Shown one piece after another: positions 19,199 through 27,632 of a stretch of 64,000 nucleotides of DNA. Where the stretch lies: the NCBI GenBank assembly GCA_965218765.1, contig CBDCLU010000004.1, forward strand, positions 124,001-188,000. The letters are read 5' to 3'. The DNA is from JBBPYC01 sp965218765. GTDB taxonomy: Bacteria; Pseudomonadota; Gammaproteobacteria; Burkholderiales; Burkholderiaceae_C. The notes beneath the pieces were generated by a model. The model did no database searches. It saw nothing but the letters and a program-made list of their open reading frames with translations, and was not told where the DNA came from. Each line of letters begins with the position of its first letter. The first letter of the stretch is position 1. A program made the position numbers and the translations under genes.

Positions 19199-19558
19199 TC
19201 AAGTCAACAGGGAAAGCGCGAACGCCAAGCCAGCGGCGAATGCAAAACCCGCCGCACCCGCGATCCAGTTCTTGCGCAAGCCGGATGCCGGTCCGAACTC
19301 GATCAACAGCAGTCGCAATCCACCTGCCATGTGCAGCGACAGCAATACGACCAGGCCCCACTCGGCAAACTTGAACAGGCCGCGATCGGCAAAGCGCAGG
19401 AAACCGTCGAACGCCCCTGCACCCTGCAGCGCCTGGCCCAACGCCCAGAAGTGCAGCGGCAGAAAAACGCCGAGCGCGAGGCCCGACAGCCGGTGCAGCA
19501 GAAACGCCCACCAGGCCGGGTGCGCATGTGCTCTGGCATCGGTGCGATGCGTGCTCAT
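19199..19558 (-). CDS. Succinate dehydrogenase cytochrome b-type membrane subunit (SdhC-like)
   Basis: 119 residues with three hydrophobic helices. WWAFLLHRLSGLALGVFLPL contains the S-G/H-R motif of SdhC, and LHFWAL plus LLSLHMAGGLRLLLIEFG supply His residues suitable for haem b. The ATG overlaps the stop of the preceding membrane-subunit gene by 4 bp. It anchors the Fe-S and flavoprotein subunits in the membrane and passes electrons to or from quinone. The open frame extends far upstream, but that part is the shadow of the neighbouring gene. Confidence 0.85.
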   Translation of the reverse strand: MSTHRTDARAHAHPAWWAFLLHRLSGLALGVFLPLHFWALGQALQGAGAFDGFLRFADRGLFKFAEWGLVVLLSLHMAGGLRLLLIEFGPASGLRKNWIAGAAGFAFAAGLAFALSLLT

Positions 19559-19920
19559 GGCGCGGCTCCCGGTGCCACCACGGCCCAGACCGCGCGCAAA
19601 CCCATCACCAGCAGCAGCAGGCCGAACGCGCGCGATGCCCACAGTGCGGTGGACGCTCCCATGCCCCACCACTCGCGTGCGATGTTGGCCAGCCCGACCG
19701 GCACATGGACCGCGCAGGCAACCACGAACACCGCATAGAACGCACCGAACGTCAGGCTGCCGCGCGTGCGGTCCAGGATTTCCGCTGCGCTCAAGCCGCC
19801 GCGTACTGCATAGATGATCACGACCAGGTGCACGAGCACGCAGACCGCGAGCACCATCGCACTGATGCGTTGCCAGTACCAGCGCTTGGCTTCCCATACA
19901 GCCGATCGATGCAGGGTCAT
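19555..19920 (-). CDS. Succinate dehydrogenase/fumarate reductase second membrane subunit (SdhD/FrdC-like)
   Basis: 121 residues from the ATG at 19918-19920, which overlaps the Fe-S gene stop (ATGA). Three hydrophobic segments are visible (ISAMVLAVCVLVHLVVIIYA, FYAVFVVACAVHVPVGLAN, and a C-terminal one). The His in VLVHLVV and AVHVPVG could ligate haem b. Its position between the SdhC-like and SdhB-like genes and the 4-bp overlaps on both sides make it the second anchor of this complex. Confidence 0.8.
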   Translation of the reverse strand: MTLHRSAVWEAKRWYWQRISAMVLAVCVLVHLVVIIYAVRGGLSAAEILDRTRGSLTFGAFYAVFVVACAVHVPVGLANIAREWWGMGASTALWASRAFGLLLLVMGLRAVWAVVAPGAAP

Positions 19921-20666
19921 AGCTCGCCACGCACCGCGGCGCGCCCGACCGCGCGCTTGAGTCCGGCGATCGACAGCGTCGGCGCGAGTTGCTTCGGACA
20001 CCGCTCGGTGCAGGAGCCCTGGGTATGGCAACTGTGGCACCCCGCATCGCCCGCAACGGCGCGCAGGCGTTCTGTCTGTTGCACGTCGCGCACGTCGTTG
20101 ACCAGGGTCCAGGCCCGGTTCAGCGCCGCCGGCCCCAGGTAGTCGGGCCGCCACCCGACCACGTCGCAGGAGGAATAGCAGACCGAGCAGCCGATGCATT
20201 CGATGCCGGCGTTGGCGGCAGCGCGCTCTTTTGACTGCGGCGAGACCTTGGCGAAGTCGTCATGCCGGGTGGCGCTGCCCTTGAACTGGCCTTTCGCCTG
20301 CGCCCACTTGTCGAAGAACGGCGCCATGTCGGTCACCAAATCCTTCACCACCGGCAGGTTCGCGAGCGGCGCGACTTCGATCCGGCCGGCAGCGCCCGCC
20401 ACCTTCGCCACATGCGTGCGGCAGGTCCAGCGCGCCTGGCCGTTCACCGTCATCGCGCACGAGCCGCACATGCCGACCCGACACGCAAAACGGTAGCCGA
20501 GCGACGGCTCCAGATGCCGCTGGATGTACGTCACCACGTCGAGTACGGTCTGGCTGGGCCGGCGCGGCACCTGATAGTCGGTGAACGCACCTTGCGCGCG
20601 ACCGCGCCAGACGGACACGGTCAAGGTAGTGGACGTGGCGGTGGGTTCGGTGGCTGGAACGGTCAT
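19917..20666 (-). CDS. Succinate dehydrogenase/fumarate reductase-like iron-sulfur subunit
   Basis: 249 residues from the ATG at 20664-20666. Three cluster motifs are complete: [2Fe-2S] in FACRVGMCGSCAMTVNG with a later WTC, [4Fe-4S] in CIGCSVCYSSCDVV, and the [3Fe-4S]/[4Fe-4S] set in CHSCHTQGSCTERCPKQLAP. This is the electron wire between the flavoprotein (14763-16505) and the membrane subunits. It is the first gene of the long minus-strand run and faces a LysR-type regulator 90 bp away, which probably controls it. Annotated start chosen because upstream sequence in frame lies in the divergent promoter and the LysR gene. Confidence 0.92.
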   Translation of the reverse strand: MTVPATEPTATSTTLTVSVWRGRAQGAFTDYQVPRRPSQTVLDVVTYIQRHLEPSLGYRFACRVGMCGSCAMTVNGQARWTCRTHVAKVAGAAGRIEVAPLANLPVVKDLVTDMAPFFDKWAQAKGQFKGSATRHDDFAKVSPQSKERAAANAGIECIGCSVCYSSCDVVGWRPDYLGPAALNRAWTLVNDVRDVQQTERLRAVAGDAGCHSCHTQGSCTERCPKQLAPTLSIAGLKRAVGRAAVRGEL

Positions 20667-20756
20667 CGCAGGCGATCCTAGGCAGTTGGACGCAAAAGGA
20701 AAAGCGATTAAAAATTGCGTCGAGCACAAGCCGATCTTTAGCACCCGAGTCCCATC
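20667..20756. promoter_or_regulatory. Divergent promoter region with a LysR-type T-N11-A box
   Basis: A 90-bp gap between the Fe-S subunit gene and the LysR gene. At 20715-20729 the sequence TTGCGTCGAGCACAA has a TTG/CAA dyad and contains T-N11-A, the form bound by LysR-type regulators. The region is locally AT-rich (GATTAAAAATTG). I could not define -10/-35 elements with confidence. Confidence 0.45.
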
Positions 20757-21659
20757 ATGCCGTCGATGCGCACCTTGAAAATCTTTCTTGCAGTGGCGCG
20801 CCACGGCAGCTTTGCAGGTGCCGGGCAGGAAGTCGGGCTCACGGCCGCGGCGATCGGCCTGCAGATCCGGGGGCTGGAAGAGGAGTTGCGCCAGCCGCTG
20901 TTCGACCGCAGCGGGCGCTCGGTCGTGTTCAACAGCGCCGGCCGCGCGCTGGTGGCGCCGGTCACGGATCTGGTCGGGCGCTATGAAGCGCTGGCGGCCG
21001 GGCCGGCGCACGAAGGGCTGTCCGGCAAGCTCGTGATGGGTGCCTTGGTGTCGGCGCTGATGGGTGCATTCGCGGATGGCCTGCTTGCTTTGATGGGCGA
21101 ACACCCGGCACTCGAAGTCAAGCTGTTCGCGGGCCTGTCGGCCGACTTCGCCACGCGCGTGGCAAGCGGCGAACTCGACGCTGCGGTGGTCACGCAGCCG
21201 CCGATGCAGCTGCCGTCGAACCTGGTCTGGTCACCGCTCTACGACGAGCCGATGGTGCTGATCGTGCCGCGCCGGCCGCATTTCCATCTGCCGGGCAATG
21301 CGCGGCAGTTGCTCGCCGAATGCCCGTTCCTGCGCTTCGACCGGCAGGCCTGGACCGGTCATCTAGTGGACCGCGCGCTGGCGCAGGCCGGCGCCACCGT
21401 GCGCGAAGGCATGGAGCTGAACTCGGTGGAAGCGATCGTCGCGCTGGTGCGCCAGGGCTTCGGCGTGTCGATCGTGCCGCAACTGGCGAATGTCCAATGG
21501 TCGCGCGATCGCGCGTTGCGATTGGTGCCGCTGCCCAAAGTGAAAGTGCAGCGCCGAGTGGGATTGCTGGAGCGGCGTCGGCACGCGCGCGAGCCGGTGA
21601 CGGCTGCGATCAAGGCGCACTTCGCGCCGGTGTCCAGGCGCGTCAGGGCAGCAAAATGA
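20757..21659 (+). CDS. LysR family transcriptional regulator
   Basis: 300 residues. The N-terminal winged helix is LKIFLAVARHGSFAGAGQEVGLTAAAIGLQIRG in outline, with LEEELRQPLFDRSGRSV following; the rest is a substrate-binding effector domain (PLYDEPMVLIVPRRPHF, VREGMELNSVEAIVALVRQG). An ATG at 20766 is an alternative start. It is divergent from the succinate dehydrogenase-like/fumarase/Bug run and is the obvious candidate regulator, probably sensing a carboxylate. Its 3' end overlaps the convergent MDR dehydrogenase gene by 17 bp. Confidence 0.9.
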   Translation: MPSMRTLKIFLAVARHGSFAGAGQEVGLTAAAIGLQIRGLEEELRQPLFDRSGRSVVFNSAGRALVAPVTDLVGRYEALAAGPAHEGLSGKLVMGALVSALMGAFADGLLALMGEHPALEVKLFAGLSADFATRVASGELDAAVVTQPPMQLPSNLVWSPLYDEPMVLIVPRRPHFHLPGNARQLLAECPFLRFDRQAWTGHLVDRALAQAGATVREGMELNSVEAIVALVRQGFGVSIVPQLANVQWSRDRALRLVPLPKVKVQRRVGLLERRRHAREPVTAAIKAHFAPVSRRVRAAK

Positions 21660-22644
21660 TCTTGGCCGCTGCCGACAGGCCCTGATCCAGTTCCTCGAAC
21701 GTGCGCGGGCCGTCGGCGAGCGCGCGCTGTTCGACCCACGCGAGACTGCCGAACACGCCTGCATGCAGCGCCGCCACCGTTGCACGCAGGTCGGCCGTGG
21801 TGTAGGTGTAGGTGCCGAGCAACGTGATCTCGGCCAGGGTCAGCTTCCTCATGTCGATCTCGCTGGCCCAGTCCTGCAGGCCGACGTGCATGATCACGCC
21901 GCCGGGCTTGACGGCAGCCAGTGCCTGCGTGCGCGTGACCTTGGCGCCGACCGCGTCGAACACGTAGTCGAATGCGCTTTCGGCCGGCGTGTGCTCGCGC
22001 GGATCCAGCGTGTCGCAGCCCACATGCTTGGCAACTGCGTCGCGGCGCAGGGCATTCGGCTCGCTCAACGTCAGCCGCGTGACCCCGAGGTGTTTGAGCA
22101 GCAACGCAGCGAGCATGCCGATCGCGCCGCCACCGATCACGAGCACCGCGCATTCATGCATCGGCCGCGGCAGCACGCGCAGCGACAGGTTGACGGCATG
22201 CCATGCGGTGGCGGCCGGCTCGGTCAACGCGGCGGCCGCGTCGGGCATGTCCTGCGGCATCGCGATCAACGATGCGGCCGGTATGCTCATGTATTCGGCA
22301 TAAGCGCCGGGCCGTGTCATGCCGACCATGGTGCGGTTGCTGCACAGGTTGTTGCGGCCTTGCACGCAATAGTCGCAGACGCCGCAGGTGATCAGCGGGT
22401 TGCCGGTGTAGCGCGTGCCTTCGTCGAAACCGTTGGCGGCCGATTCGGCCACGGTGCCGACGAACTCATGGCCGAGCACCAGCCCCGGTTTGCGGCGCGG
22501 GTCGTGCCCATGCCAGGCGTGCATGTCGGAGCCGCAGATGCCGACCGCGTCGATCCTGAGCACGACTTCACCGGCGGCGAGTTCGGGGTGCGGGCGCTCC
22601 TGCAGCTGCAATTGTTTCGGTTGCGTGTAGACCAGGGCTTTCAT
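21643..22644 (-). CDS. Zinc-dependent MDR-family alcohol dehydrogenase
   Basis: 333 residues from the ATG at 22642-22644, with GGAAA upstream. Catalytic zinc ligands are in GICGSDMHAWHG and GHEFVG; a structural zinc site has four Cys in TCGVCDYCVQGRNNLC. The nucleotide-binding motif is VIGGGAIGMLAALLLKHLG. The closest functional groups are L-idonate/sorbitol/threonine-type dehydrogenases that oxidise secondary alcohols. It is the last gene of the LacI-controlled operon, 23 bp after the SDR gene. In dihydroxypropanesulfonate degraders an alcohol dehydrogenase pair interconverts R and S forms; this gene could fill such a role (HpsP-like), but that is inference. Confidence 0.88.
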   Translation of the reverse strand: MKALVYTQPKQLQLQERPHPELAAGEVVLRIDAVGICGSDMHAWHGHDPRRKPGLVLGHEFVGTVAESAANGFDEGTRYTGNPLITCGVCDYCVQGRNNLCSNRTMVGMTRPGAYAEYMSIPAASLIAMPQDMPDAAAALTEPAATAWHAVNLSLRVLPRPMHECAVLVIGGGAIGMLAALLLKHLGVTRLTLSEPNALRRDAVAKHVGCDTLDPREHTPAESAFDYVFDAVGAKVTRTQALAAVKPGGVIMHVGLQDWASEIDMRKLTLAEITLLGTYTYTTADLRATVAALHAGVFGSLAWVEQRALADGPRTFEELDQGLSAAAKIILLP

Positions 22645-22667
22645 CAAACGGTTTCCTTTTTGTCCGC

Positions 22668-23441
22668 TCAACGCGCAGTGAAGCCGCCATCGACCATCAG
22701 CGTCTGGCCGGTGATGTAGGCGCTCGCGTCGCTGGCGAGGAACACGGTGGCGCCGTACAGGTCGGTCAGCTCACCGTTGCGGCCGATGCAGGTCTGCTCG
22801 GCGTTGCGTGCGCTGAGCTCGGGGTTGTGGAACACGGCAGCCGTCAGTGCGGTCGGAAAAAAGCCCGGGCCGATTGCGTTGCAGGTGATGCCGAAGTGCG
22901 ACCACTCCTGCGCAATCGCGCGCGTGAGTTGCACGACACCGCCTTTGCCGGCGCCGTAAGGCGCGCTGTTGGCGAACGCGCGGCAGCTTTGCAGCGAGGC
23001 GATGTTGATGATGCGGCCCCAGCCGCGCTGCTGCATGCCGGGCGCGAGCGCCTGCGTCAGGAAGAACGGTGCAGACAGGTGCAATGCGATCTGGGTTTGC
23101 CAGCTTTCGGGGGTGACTTGCGCGAACGGTTCGCGCAGATTGACGCCAGCGGCGTTGATCAGGATGTCCACATCACCAAATTGCGCCTCGGCATCCCTGG
23201 CGATGGCGCGCAGCGCGGCGGGCTCGATCAGGTCGGCTGCAAGAAAGCTCGCGTCGATGCCGTCCGCGTGCAACCGCTTTGCTGCAGCCTCCAACTGCTC
23301 GGCCCGGCGCGCCACCAGCAGCACCCGTGCACCGGCCAGCCCAAGCGCGCGCGCCATCGCCTCGCCGATGCCCGAATTGCCGCCGGTCACGAGCGCGCGG
23401 CGGCCCGCAAGGTCGAACAGTTTGCCTATGGATCTCGTCAT
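22668..23441 (-). CDS. Short-chain dehydrogenase/reductase
   Basis: 257 residues. The NAD(P) motif is VTGGNSGIGEAMARALG near residue 18; NAAGVNL is the NNAG-type motif; the catalytic Ser-Tyr-Lys set lies in INIASLQSC and PYGAGKGG. GPGFFPTALT and the C-terminal ITGQTLMVDGG are typical of classical SDRs such as gluconate 5-dehydrogenase. The ATG overlaps the stop of the histidinol dehydrogenase-like gene by 4 bp, so the two proteins probably act in the same pathway. It would oxidise or reduce a hydroxyl at C2 of a polyol-like substrate (HpsO-like) if the sulfonate interpretation is right. Confidence 0.9.
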   Translation of the reverse strand: MTRSIGKLFDLAGRRALVTGGNSGIGEAMARALGLAGARVLLVARRAEQLEAAAKRLHADGIDASFLAADLIEPAALRAIARDAEAQFGDVDILINAAGVNLREPFAQVTPESWQTQIALHLSAPFFLTQALAPGMQQRGWGRIINIASLQSCRAFANSAPYGAGKGGVVQLTRAIAQEWSHFGITCNAIGPGFFPTALTAAVFHNPELSARNAEQTCIGRNGELTDLYGATVFLASDASAYITGQTLMVDGGFTAR

Positions 23442-24751
23442 TCCGTGACCGTCTCACCCAGCTCAAATCTTTCGCCCGGAAAGTATTTCTCCAGCCGCTT
23501 GTCGGCCGTGAGCGCATGCCCTTCCATGCCTTCGAGCCGCGAGATGCGCGACGTCACTTCACCGATGTCGCGCGCGGCATCGCGGGTCAGGCGTTGCCAG
23601 GTCAACGTCTTCATGAACTTGTGCACCGACAGGCCGCCCGAATAGCGCGCGGCGCCCTTGGTCGGCAGCACGTGGTTCGGGCCGCTGGCCTTGTCGCCGA
23701 ACGCAACCGTGGTCTCTTCACCGAGGAACAGGGACCCGTAGCAGGTCAGATGCTGCAGCCACCAGTCGAGATCGGTGCAATGGACTTCGAGGTGTTCGGG
23801 TGCGTAGCGATCCGACACTTCAGCGACTTCTTCACGCGTGTCGCAGACGATCACTTCGCCGTAGTCGCGCCAAGCCGAACCGGCTGCGTCGCGCGCCAAC
23901 GGCGGCAAGGAATCGACGAGTGCCGGGATGCGCTTGACGACTTCTTCAGCAAGCGTTTTCGATGTGGTGAAGAGCCACGCCGGCGATTCATGGCCGTGCT
24001 CGGCCTGGCCGACCAGATCGATCGCGACGACTTCCGGGTCGGCCGTATCGTCAGCGATCACCGCAACTTCCGACGGGCCCGCGAACACATCGATGCCGAC
24101 CTGGCCGAACAAGGTGCGCTTGGCTTCCGCGACGAACTTGTTGCCCGGCCCCACGATCACGTCGGCCTTCTTGCCCGTGAACAGGCCGCTCGCCATGGTC
24201 GCGATCGCTTGCACGCCGCCCAGCGTCATGATGATGTCGGCGCCCGCGCGCTCGAATGCATAGAGCACATAGGGGTGCATCGGCCCGCCGCGAAACGGCC
24301 CGGAACACGCCATGATCGTCTTGACGCCGGCGGCTTTGGCCGTCGTCACCCCCATGTAGGCCGAAGCGATGTGCGCGTAGCGGCCAGCCGGTGCATAACA
24401 ACCGGCGACGTTGACCGGCAGCACGCGCTGGCCGGCGGTCACGCCCTTGTGCAGCTCGGTCGAGAACTCCTGCATCGACTTACGCTGCGCGTGCGCGAAC
24501 GCGCTGACCTGATGAATAGCAAAGTCGATGTCGCGCCGCACATCGGCCGGCACCTCGCCGCAGCGGTGATCGATCTCGGCGCGGCTCATCACGATGTCGC
24601 CGTCCCACTTGTCGAGATCTTTCGCATATCTGCGCACCGCGGCCTCGCCGTTCCGATCGATCTCGGCGAGCATTTCCGTCACGACCTTTTGCGCGGTCAC
24701 GGTCTCGGTGGACGGGGTCTTGTCGGCTTTCTTCAGATAGTGGATGGCCAT
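23438..24751 (-). CDS. Histidinol dehydrogenase family protein, sulfopropanediol 3-dehydrogenase-like
   Basis: 437 residues with the HisD fold: NVAGCYAPAGRYAHIASAYM, GVQAIATMASGLF, VGPGNKFVAEAKRTLFG, FAGPSEVAVIADD and the zinc/catalytic segment LVGQAEHGHESPAWLFTTS. It is in a catabolic cluster, not with his biosynthesis genes. The family includes HpsN, the NAD-dependent (R)-2,3-dihydroxypropane-1-sulfonate 3-dehydrogenase of Cupriavidus; the start MAIHYLKKADKTPSTET resembles that branch as I know it. HpsN oxidises the terminal alcohol to the acid in two steps. The adjacent sulfonate-type ABC transporter supports this, but many HisD-like catabolic enzymes have unknown substrates, so the assignment is tentative. 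Confidence 0.8.
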   Translation of the reverse strand: MAIHYLKKADKTPSTETVTAQKVVTEMLAEIDRNGEAAVRRYAKDLDKWDGDIVMSRAEIDHRCGEVPADVRRDIDFAIHQVSAFAHAQRKSMQEFSTELHKGVTAGQRVLPVNVAGCYAPAGRYAHIASAYMGVTTAKAAGVKTIMACSGPFRGGPMHPYVLYAFERAGADIIMTLGGVQAIATMASGLFTGKKADVIVGPGNKFVAEAKRTLFGQVGIDVFAGPSEVAVIADDTADPEVVAIDLVGQAEHGHESPAWLFTTSKTLAEEVVKRIPALVDSLPPLARDAAGSAWRDYGEVIVCDTREEVAEVSDRYAPEHLEVHCTDLDWWLQHLTCYGSLFLGEETTVAFGDKASGPNHVLPTKGAARYSGGLSVHKFMKTLTWQRLTRDAARDIGEVTSRISRLEGMEGHALTADKRLEKYFPGERFELGETVTE

Positions 24752-24758
24752 GTTCTTT

Positions 24759-25820
24759 TCATTCCTTGTTGTTGGCGAATGCGCGCAGCTTCGGGTCGGC
24801 GGCCACGCGCTTCATATAGGTGTCGGTGATGTAGTCTTTCGCGGCCGGCACGCTTGAAATGGCGCCGGTGCTTTTCATGAACGTGGCGATGTCGTCGAAC
24901 CACTTGTCCATCTTCGAGGTGCCGCCGCTGCTGCCCTGCATGTTGGCGAGCTGCTGGTCCAGCGTGAACGTGGGGCGCTTGGCGAATTCCTTCTCTTGCG
25001 AAGTGTCCGAGATGTTGACGCCGCCCTGCTTGTAGAACGCGCGCATCATGGTCAGCGCCTCGGGCTTGTGCGCGTTCATCCACGACCAGCCGCGCAGGTA
25101 GATCGCGAGGAACTTGGCGACGTTCTCGGGGTGCTCATCCGCATAGTCGCTGCGCGCGATCAACGCGCCCGGCACGATCGCGTTGCCGTCCTTGCCCGAG
25201 CACAATTGCACCGCGCCGGCTTTTTCTTCGACCGAGTAATTGTTCGGCGCCCACAGGCCGGCCAGATTTGCGCCGCCGGAAGACAGCGCCGAGATGATCT
25301 CGGCCTGACCCATGTTCTTGATCGTCACATCGGACTTGGTCATGCCGTATTTTTTGAGGCACGACTGCACCGCGTAATCGCCGGTCGAGTTGCTGGTCAA
25401 CAGAATCGTCTGGCCCTTGACGGACTTCGGGTCCTTCATGATCTTCGCAGCCGCGTCCTTGCTGGCCATCAGCACGTTCGCGTCCGATTCGTCATTTGTC
25501 ACGCCGATCGTCTTGATGCCCAAGCGCACATGGCCCAATACTGCGGGCACCGAGCCGGTGCCGCCCACGTCCCACGACTTGGCTGCAGCAGCGGCGATCT
25601 GTGGCACGCCGGCCGGAAACACGCTGAACTCGGGCTTCAGGCCGAGTTCGGCCCACCAGCCTTTTTCCGTCGCAACGTAGAACGGCAGCGCCCAGTAGAG
25701 CGACGGCTGGTAGCTGACCTTGATCTCCTGCAACGGTGCTTGCGCGTAGCAAGCGATGGTCGCGCCTGCCAGCGCAGCGGCCAGCAACGTGCGGTGGGCG
25801 GTGCGGTTGAGTCGGTTCAT
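24759..25820 (-). CDS. ABC transporter substrate-binding protein (nitrate/sulfonate/taurine type, SsuA/TauA-like)
   Basis: 353 residues; ATG at 25818-25820 with GGAG eight bases upstream. A Sec signal peptide (RTLLAAALAGATIACYAQA) precedes an NMT1/SsuA-like fold: IKVSYQPSLYWALPFYVATE, GLKPEFSVFPAGVPQIAAAA and WDVGGTGSVPAVLG. The family binds aliphatic sulfonates, taurine, nitrate or thiamine precursors in the periplasm. It lies in the operon 7 bp upstream of the HpsN-like dehydrogenase gene and 32 bp downstream of its ATPase, which ties ligand uptake to oxidation by the three dehydrogenases. Confidence 0.9.
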   Translation of the reverse strand: MNRLNRTAHRTLLAAALAGATIACYAQAPLQEIKVSYQPSLYWALPFYVATEKGWWAELGLKPEFSVFPAGVPQIAAAAAKSWDVGGTGSVPAVLGHVRLGIKTIGVTNDESDANVLMASKDAAAKIMKDPKSVKGQTILLTSNSTGDYAVQSCLKKYGMTKSDVTIKNMGQAEIISALSSGGANLAGLWAPNNYSVEEKAGAVQLCSGKDGNAIVPGALIARSDYADEHPENVAKFLAIYLRGWSWMNAHKPEALTMMRAFYKQGGVNISDTSQEKEFAKRPTFTLDQQLANMQGSSGGTSKMDKWFDDIATFMKSTGAISSVPAAKDYITDTYMKRVAADPKLRAFANNKE

Positions 25821-25852
25821 GGTGGTCTCCTTCGAAGTTTTCAGGTGGGTGA

Positions 25853-26650
25853 TCAGTGCAAATCTTTGGGCTGCTGTTCGCGCAACAGCTTCCAGATGTG
25901 GGTGCGCATGTGGACGAACGATGCCTGGTCCATCACGTCTTCGATGCTTGCCAGCGCGTCCCAGCTTTCCGCTTCACGCACCGTCTTCACATCGATGATT
26001 TCGCGGATCCTGCCGGGGCGCGCGGACATCACGACGACGCGATCCGCCAGATAGACGGCTTCTTCCACGGCGTGCGTGATGAACAAAACAGTGCGCGGGT
26101 TTTTGCGCGCGAGCCGAACCAGTTCTTCCTGCATCACCACGCGCGTCTGTGCATCGAGCGCGCCGAACGGCTCATCCATCAGCAGCACTTTCGGATCGAG
26201 CACGTAGGCACGCGCGATCGCCACGCGCTGCTGCATGCCGCCCGAGAGTTGATGCGGGAATGCTTTTTCATAGCCGTTCAAGCCCATCAGCGCGATGTAT
26301 TGCTCGATGCGCTTCCTGCGCTCGTCGGCCGGCACGTTCAGTGAATGCAGGCCGAACTCGATGTTGTCCCAGACCGTCTTCCAGGGAAACAGCGCGAACT
26401 GCTGGAACACGACCGCGCGGTCCGGCCCGGGCTTGGTCACTTCGATGCCGTCCACCGACACATGGCCGCCGGTCGGGTGTTCGAGGCCGGCGGCCATGCG
26501 CATGCAGGTGGTCTTGCCGCAGCCGGACGGCCCGACGATCGCGACGAATTCGCGGTCGCCGACTTCGAGGCTCACGCCCTGCAGTGCGACGAACGCATTG
26601 CCGCCCTGATGGAACGTGCGCTCGACGTTGCTGAATTCGATGTTGGCCAT
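25853..26650 (-). CDS. ABC transporter ATPase (SsuB/TauB-like)
   Basis: 265 residues. Walker A GPSGCGKTTCMRMAAGLEHP, Q-loop VFQQFALFPWKTV, signature LSGGMQQRVAIARAYVLDP and Walker B LLMDEPFGALD are all intact. The FQQFALFPWKTVWDNIEFGL segment is characteristic of the taurine/sulfonate/nitrate subfamily. It powers the two permeases encoded upstream. Confidence 0.93.
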   Translation of the reverse strand: MANIEFSNVERTFHQGGNAFVALQGVSLEVGDREFVAIVGPSGCGKTTCMRMAAGLEHPTGGHVSVDGIEVTKPGPDRAVVFQQFALFPWKTVWDNIEFGLHSLNVPADERRKRIEQYIALMGLNGYEKAFPHQLSGGMQQRVAIARAYVLDPKVLLMDEPFGALDAQTRVVMQEELVRLARKNPRTVLFITHAVEEAVYLADRVVVMSARPGRIREIIDVKTVREAESWDALASIEDVMDQASFVHMRTHIWKLLREQQPKDLH

Positions 26651-26681
26651 GCGCTTTTGATTGTTTTGTGACGATAAGCTG

Positions 26682-27491
26682 CTACAGCCCTCGTCTTGTC
26701 TCTATGGTTTGCTGCAATTTGCGTAGCAGCACGTCGATGATGAGCCCGACGATGCCGATCGCGATCATGCCGCTCATCACGGTGCTGGTGGACAAGCCGG
26801 CCTGGCCTTTCACCATCAGGTACCCGACGCCGCTGGATGCGACGATCAGTTCCGCGCCGACCAGCGACTGCCAGCCCAGCCCCGCCGAGATGCGCAGGCC
26901 CGCGACGATCGACGGCACCGCAGCCGGCAGCAGCACCTGCGTGATGCCGCGCCAAGGCCCGGCGCCGAGCATGTTCGATGCTTCGAGATACTTCGGATCG
27001 ACGTATTTGGCGCCGCGATAGGTGTTGATCAGCACCGGCGCGAACGCGCCCATGAAGATGATCAGCACGGGCCCGCCGATGCCGGTGCCGAACCAAAGCG
27101 CCGCGAACGGCACCCAGGCGATCGGTGCGACAAAGCGGATCGCTTCGAACAGCGGCGTGACGACGCGGTCGATCGACCTGAACCACGCCATCAACAGGCC
27201 CAGTGGAATGCCGACCAGCACCGCGAGCCCGAAGCCGAGCGCGAAGCGTTGCAGGCTGGAGAGCAGATGCCGCGGCAACGTGAACCCGGCGAACGGTTCA
27301 CCGCACAACTGCACGAAGCGCCGCAGCACCGCGAGCGGATCGGGCAGAAAGATCGGCGGCACCAGCCCCGAATGTGCAAACAGCGTCCAGACCACGACGA
27401 AGCCGAGCGCACCGATGGCACTGAGCGACCAGAAACGTGCGGGCGGGAGGCGGGGCTGCAGCACGTCAGCAGTGCGCAGCTTGCGCGCCAT
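26682..27491 (-). CDS. ABC transporter permease (SsuC/TauC-like), second of two
   Basis: 269 residues with about six hydrophobic helices. The EAA-type loop reads EASNMLGAGPWRGITQVLLP, followed by VPSIVAGLRISAGLGWQSLV, the conserved region of SsuC/TauC permeases. SsuABC and TauABC use two copies of a single permease; here two different permease genes are present in one operon, suggesting a heterodimeric channel. A 141-bp GC-rich spacer separates it from the first permease gene. Confidence 0.9.
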   Translation of the reverse strand: MARKLRTADVLQPRLPPARFWSLSAIGALGFVVVWTLFAHSGLVPPIFLPDPLAVLRRFVQLCGEPFAGFTLPRHLLSSLQRFALGFGLAVLVGIPLGLLMAWFRSIDRVVTPLFEAIRFVAPIAWVPFAALWFGTGIGGPVLIIFMGAFAPVLINTYRGAKYVDPKYLEASNMLGAGPWRGITQVLLPAAVPSIVAGLRISAGLGWQSLVGAELIVASSGVGYLMVKGQAGLSTSTVMSGMIAIGIVGLIIDVLLRKLQQTIETRRGL

Positions 27492-27632
27492 CCATTGACA
27501 ACGCGGCCGAAGTGGCCGACGGCCCCAAAACCAGCAGGGGCCGCGGAGCTGGCTTGGCCGGGCCGCAGGCGCCGCCCTCGGCGAGGGGGCAGCCGAGAGC
27601 CGACCAGAGGGAGCGAAGGCTGGAGGTGAACT
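27492..27632. repeat. GC-rich spacer with short palindromes, possible interspersed repeat
   Basis: This 141-bp gap interrupts an otherwise compact operon. It holds a small hairpin (GCCCTCGGCGAGGGGGC at 27574-27590) and several GGCC-spaced motifs near 27504-27524 (GGCCGAAGTGGCCGACGGCC). The base pattern (AGAGGGAGCGAAGGC) is unlike the coding sequence around it and resembles intergenic repeat elements seen in Comamonadaceae-like genomes, but no second copy is in the window. Confidence 0.35.

Noticed and set aside
23438..24751. hisD for histidine biosynthesis
   Set aside because: No other his genes are adjacent, and it is in a catabolic operon with a sulfonate-type importer; the start region resembles the HpsN branch.
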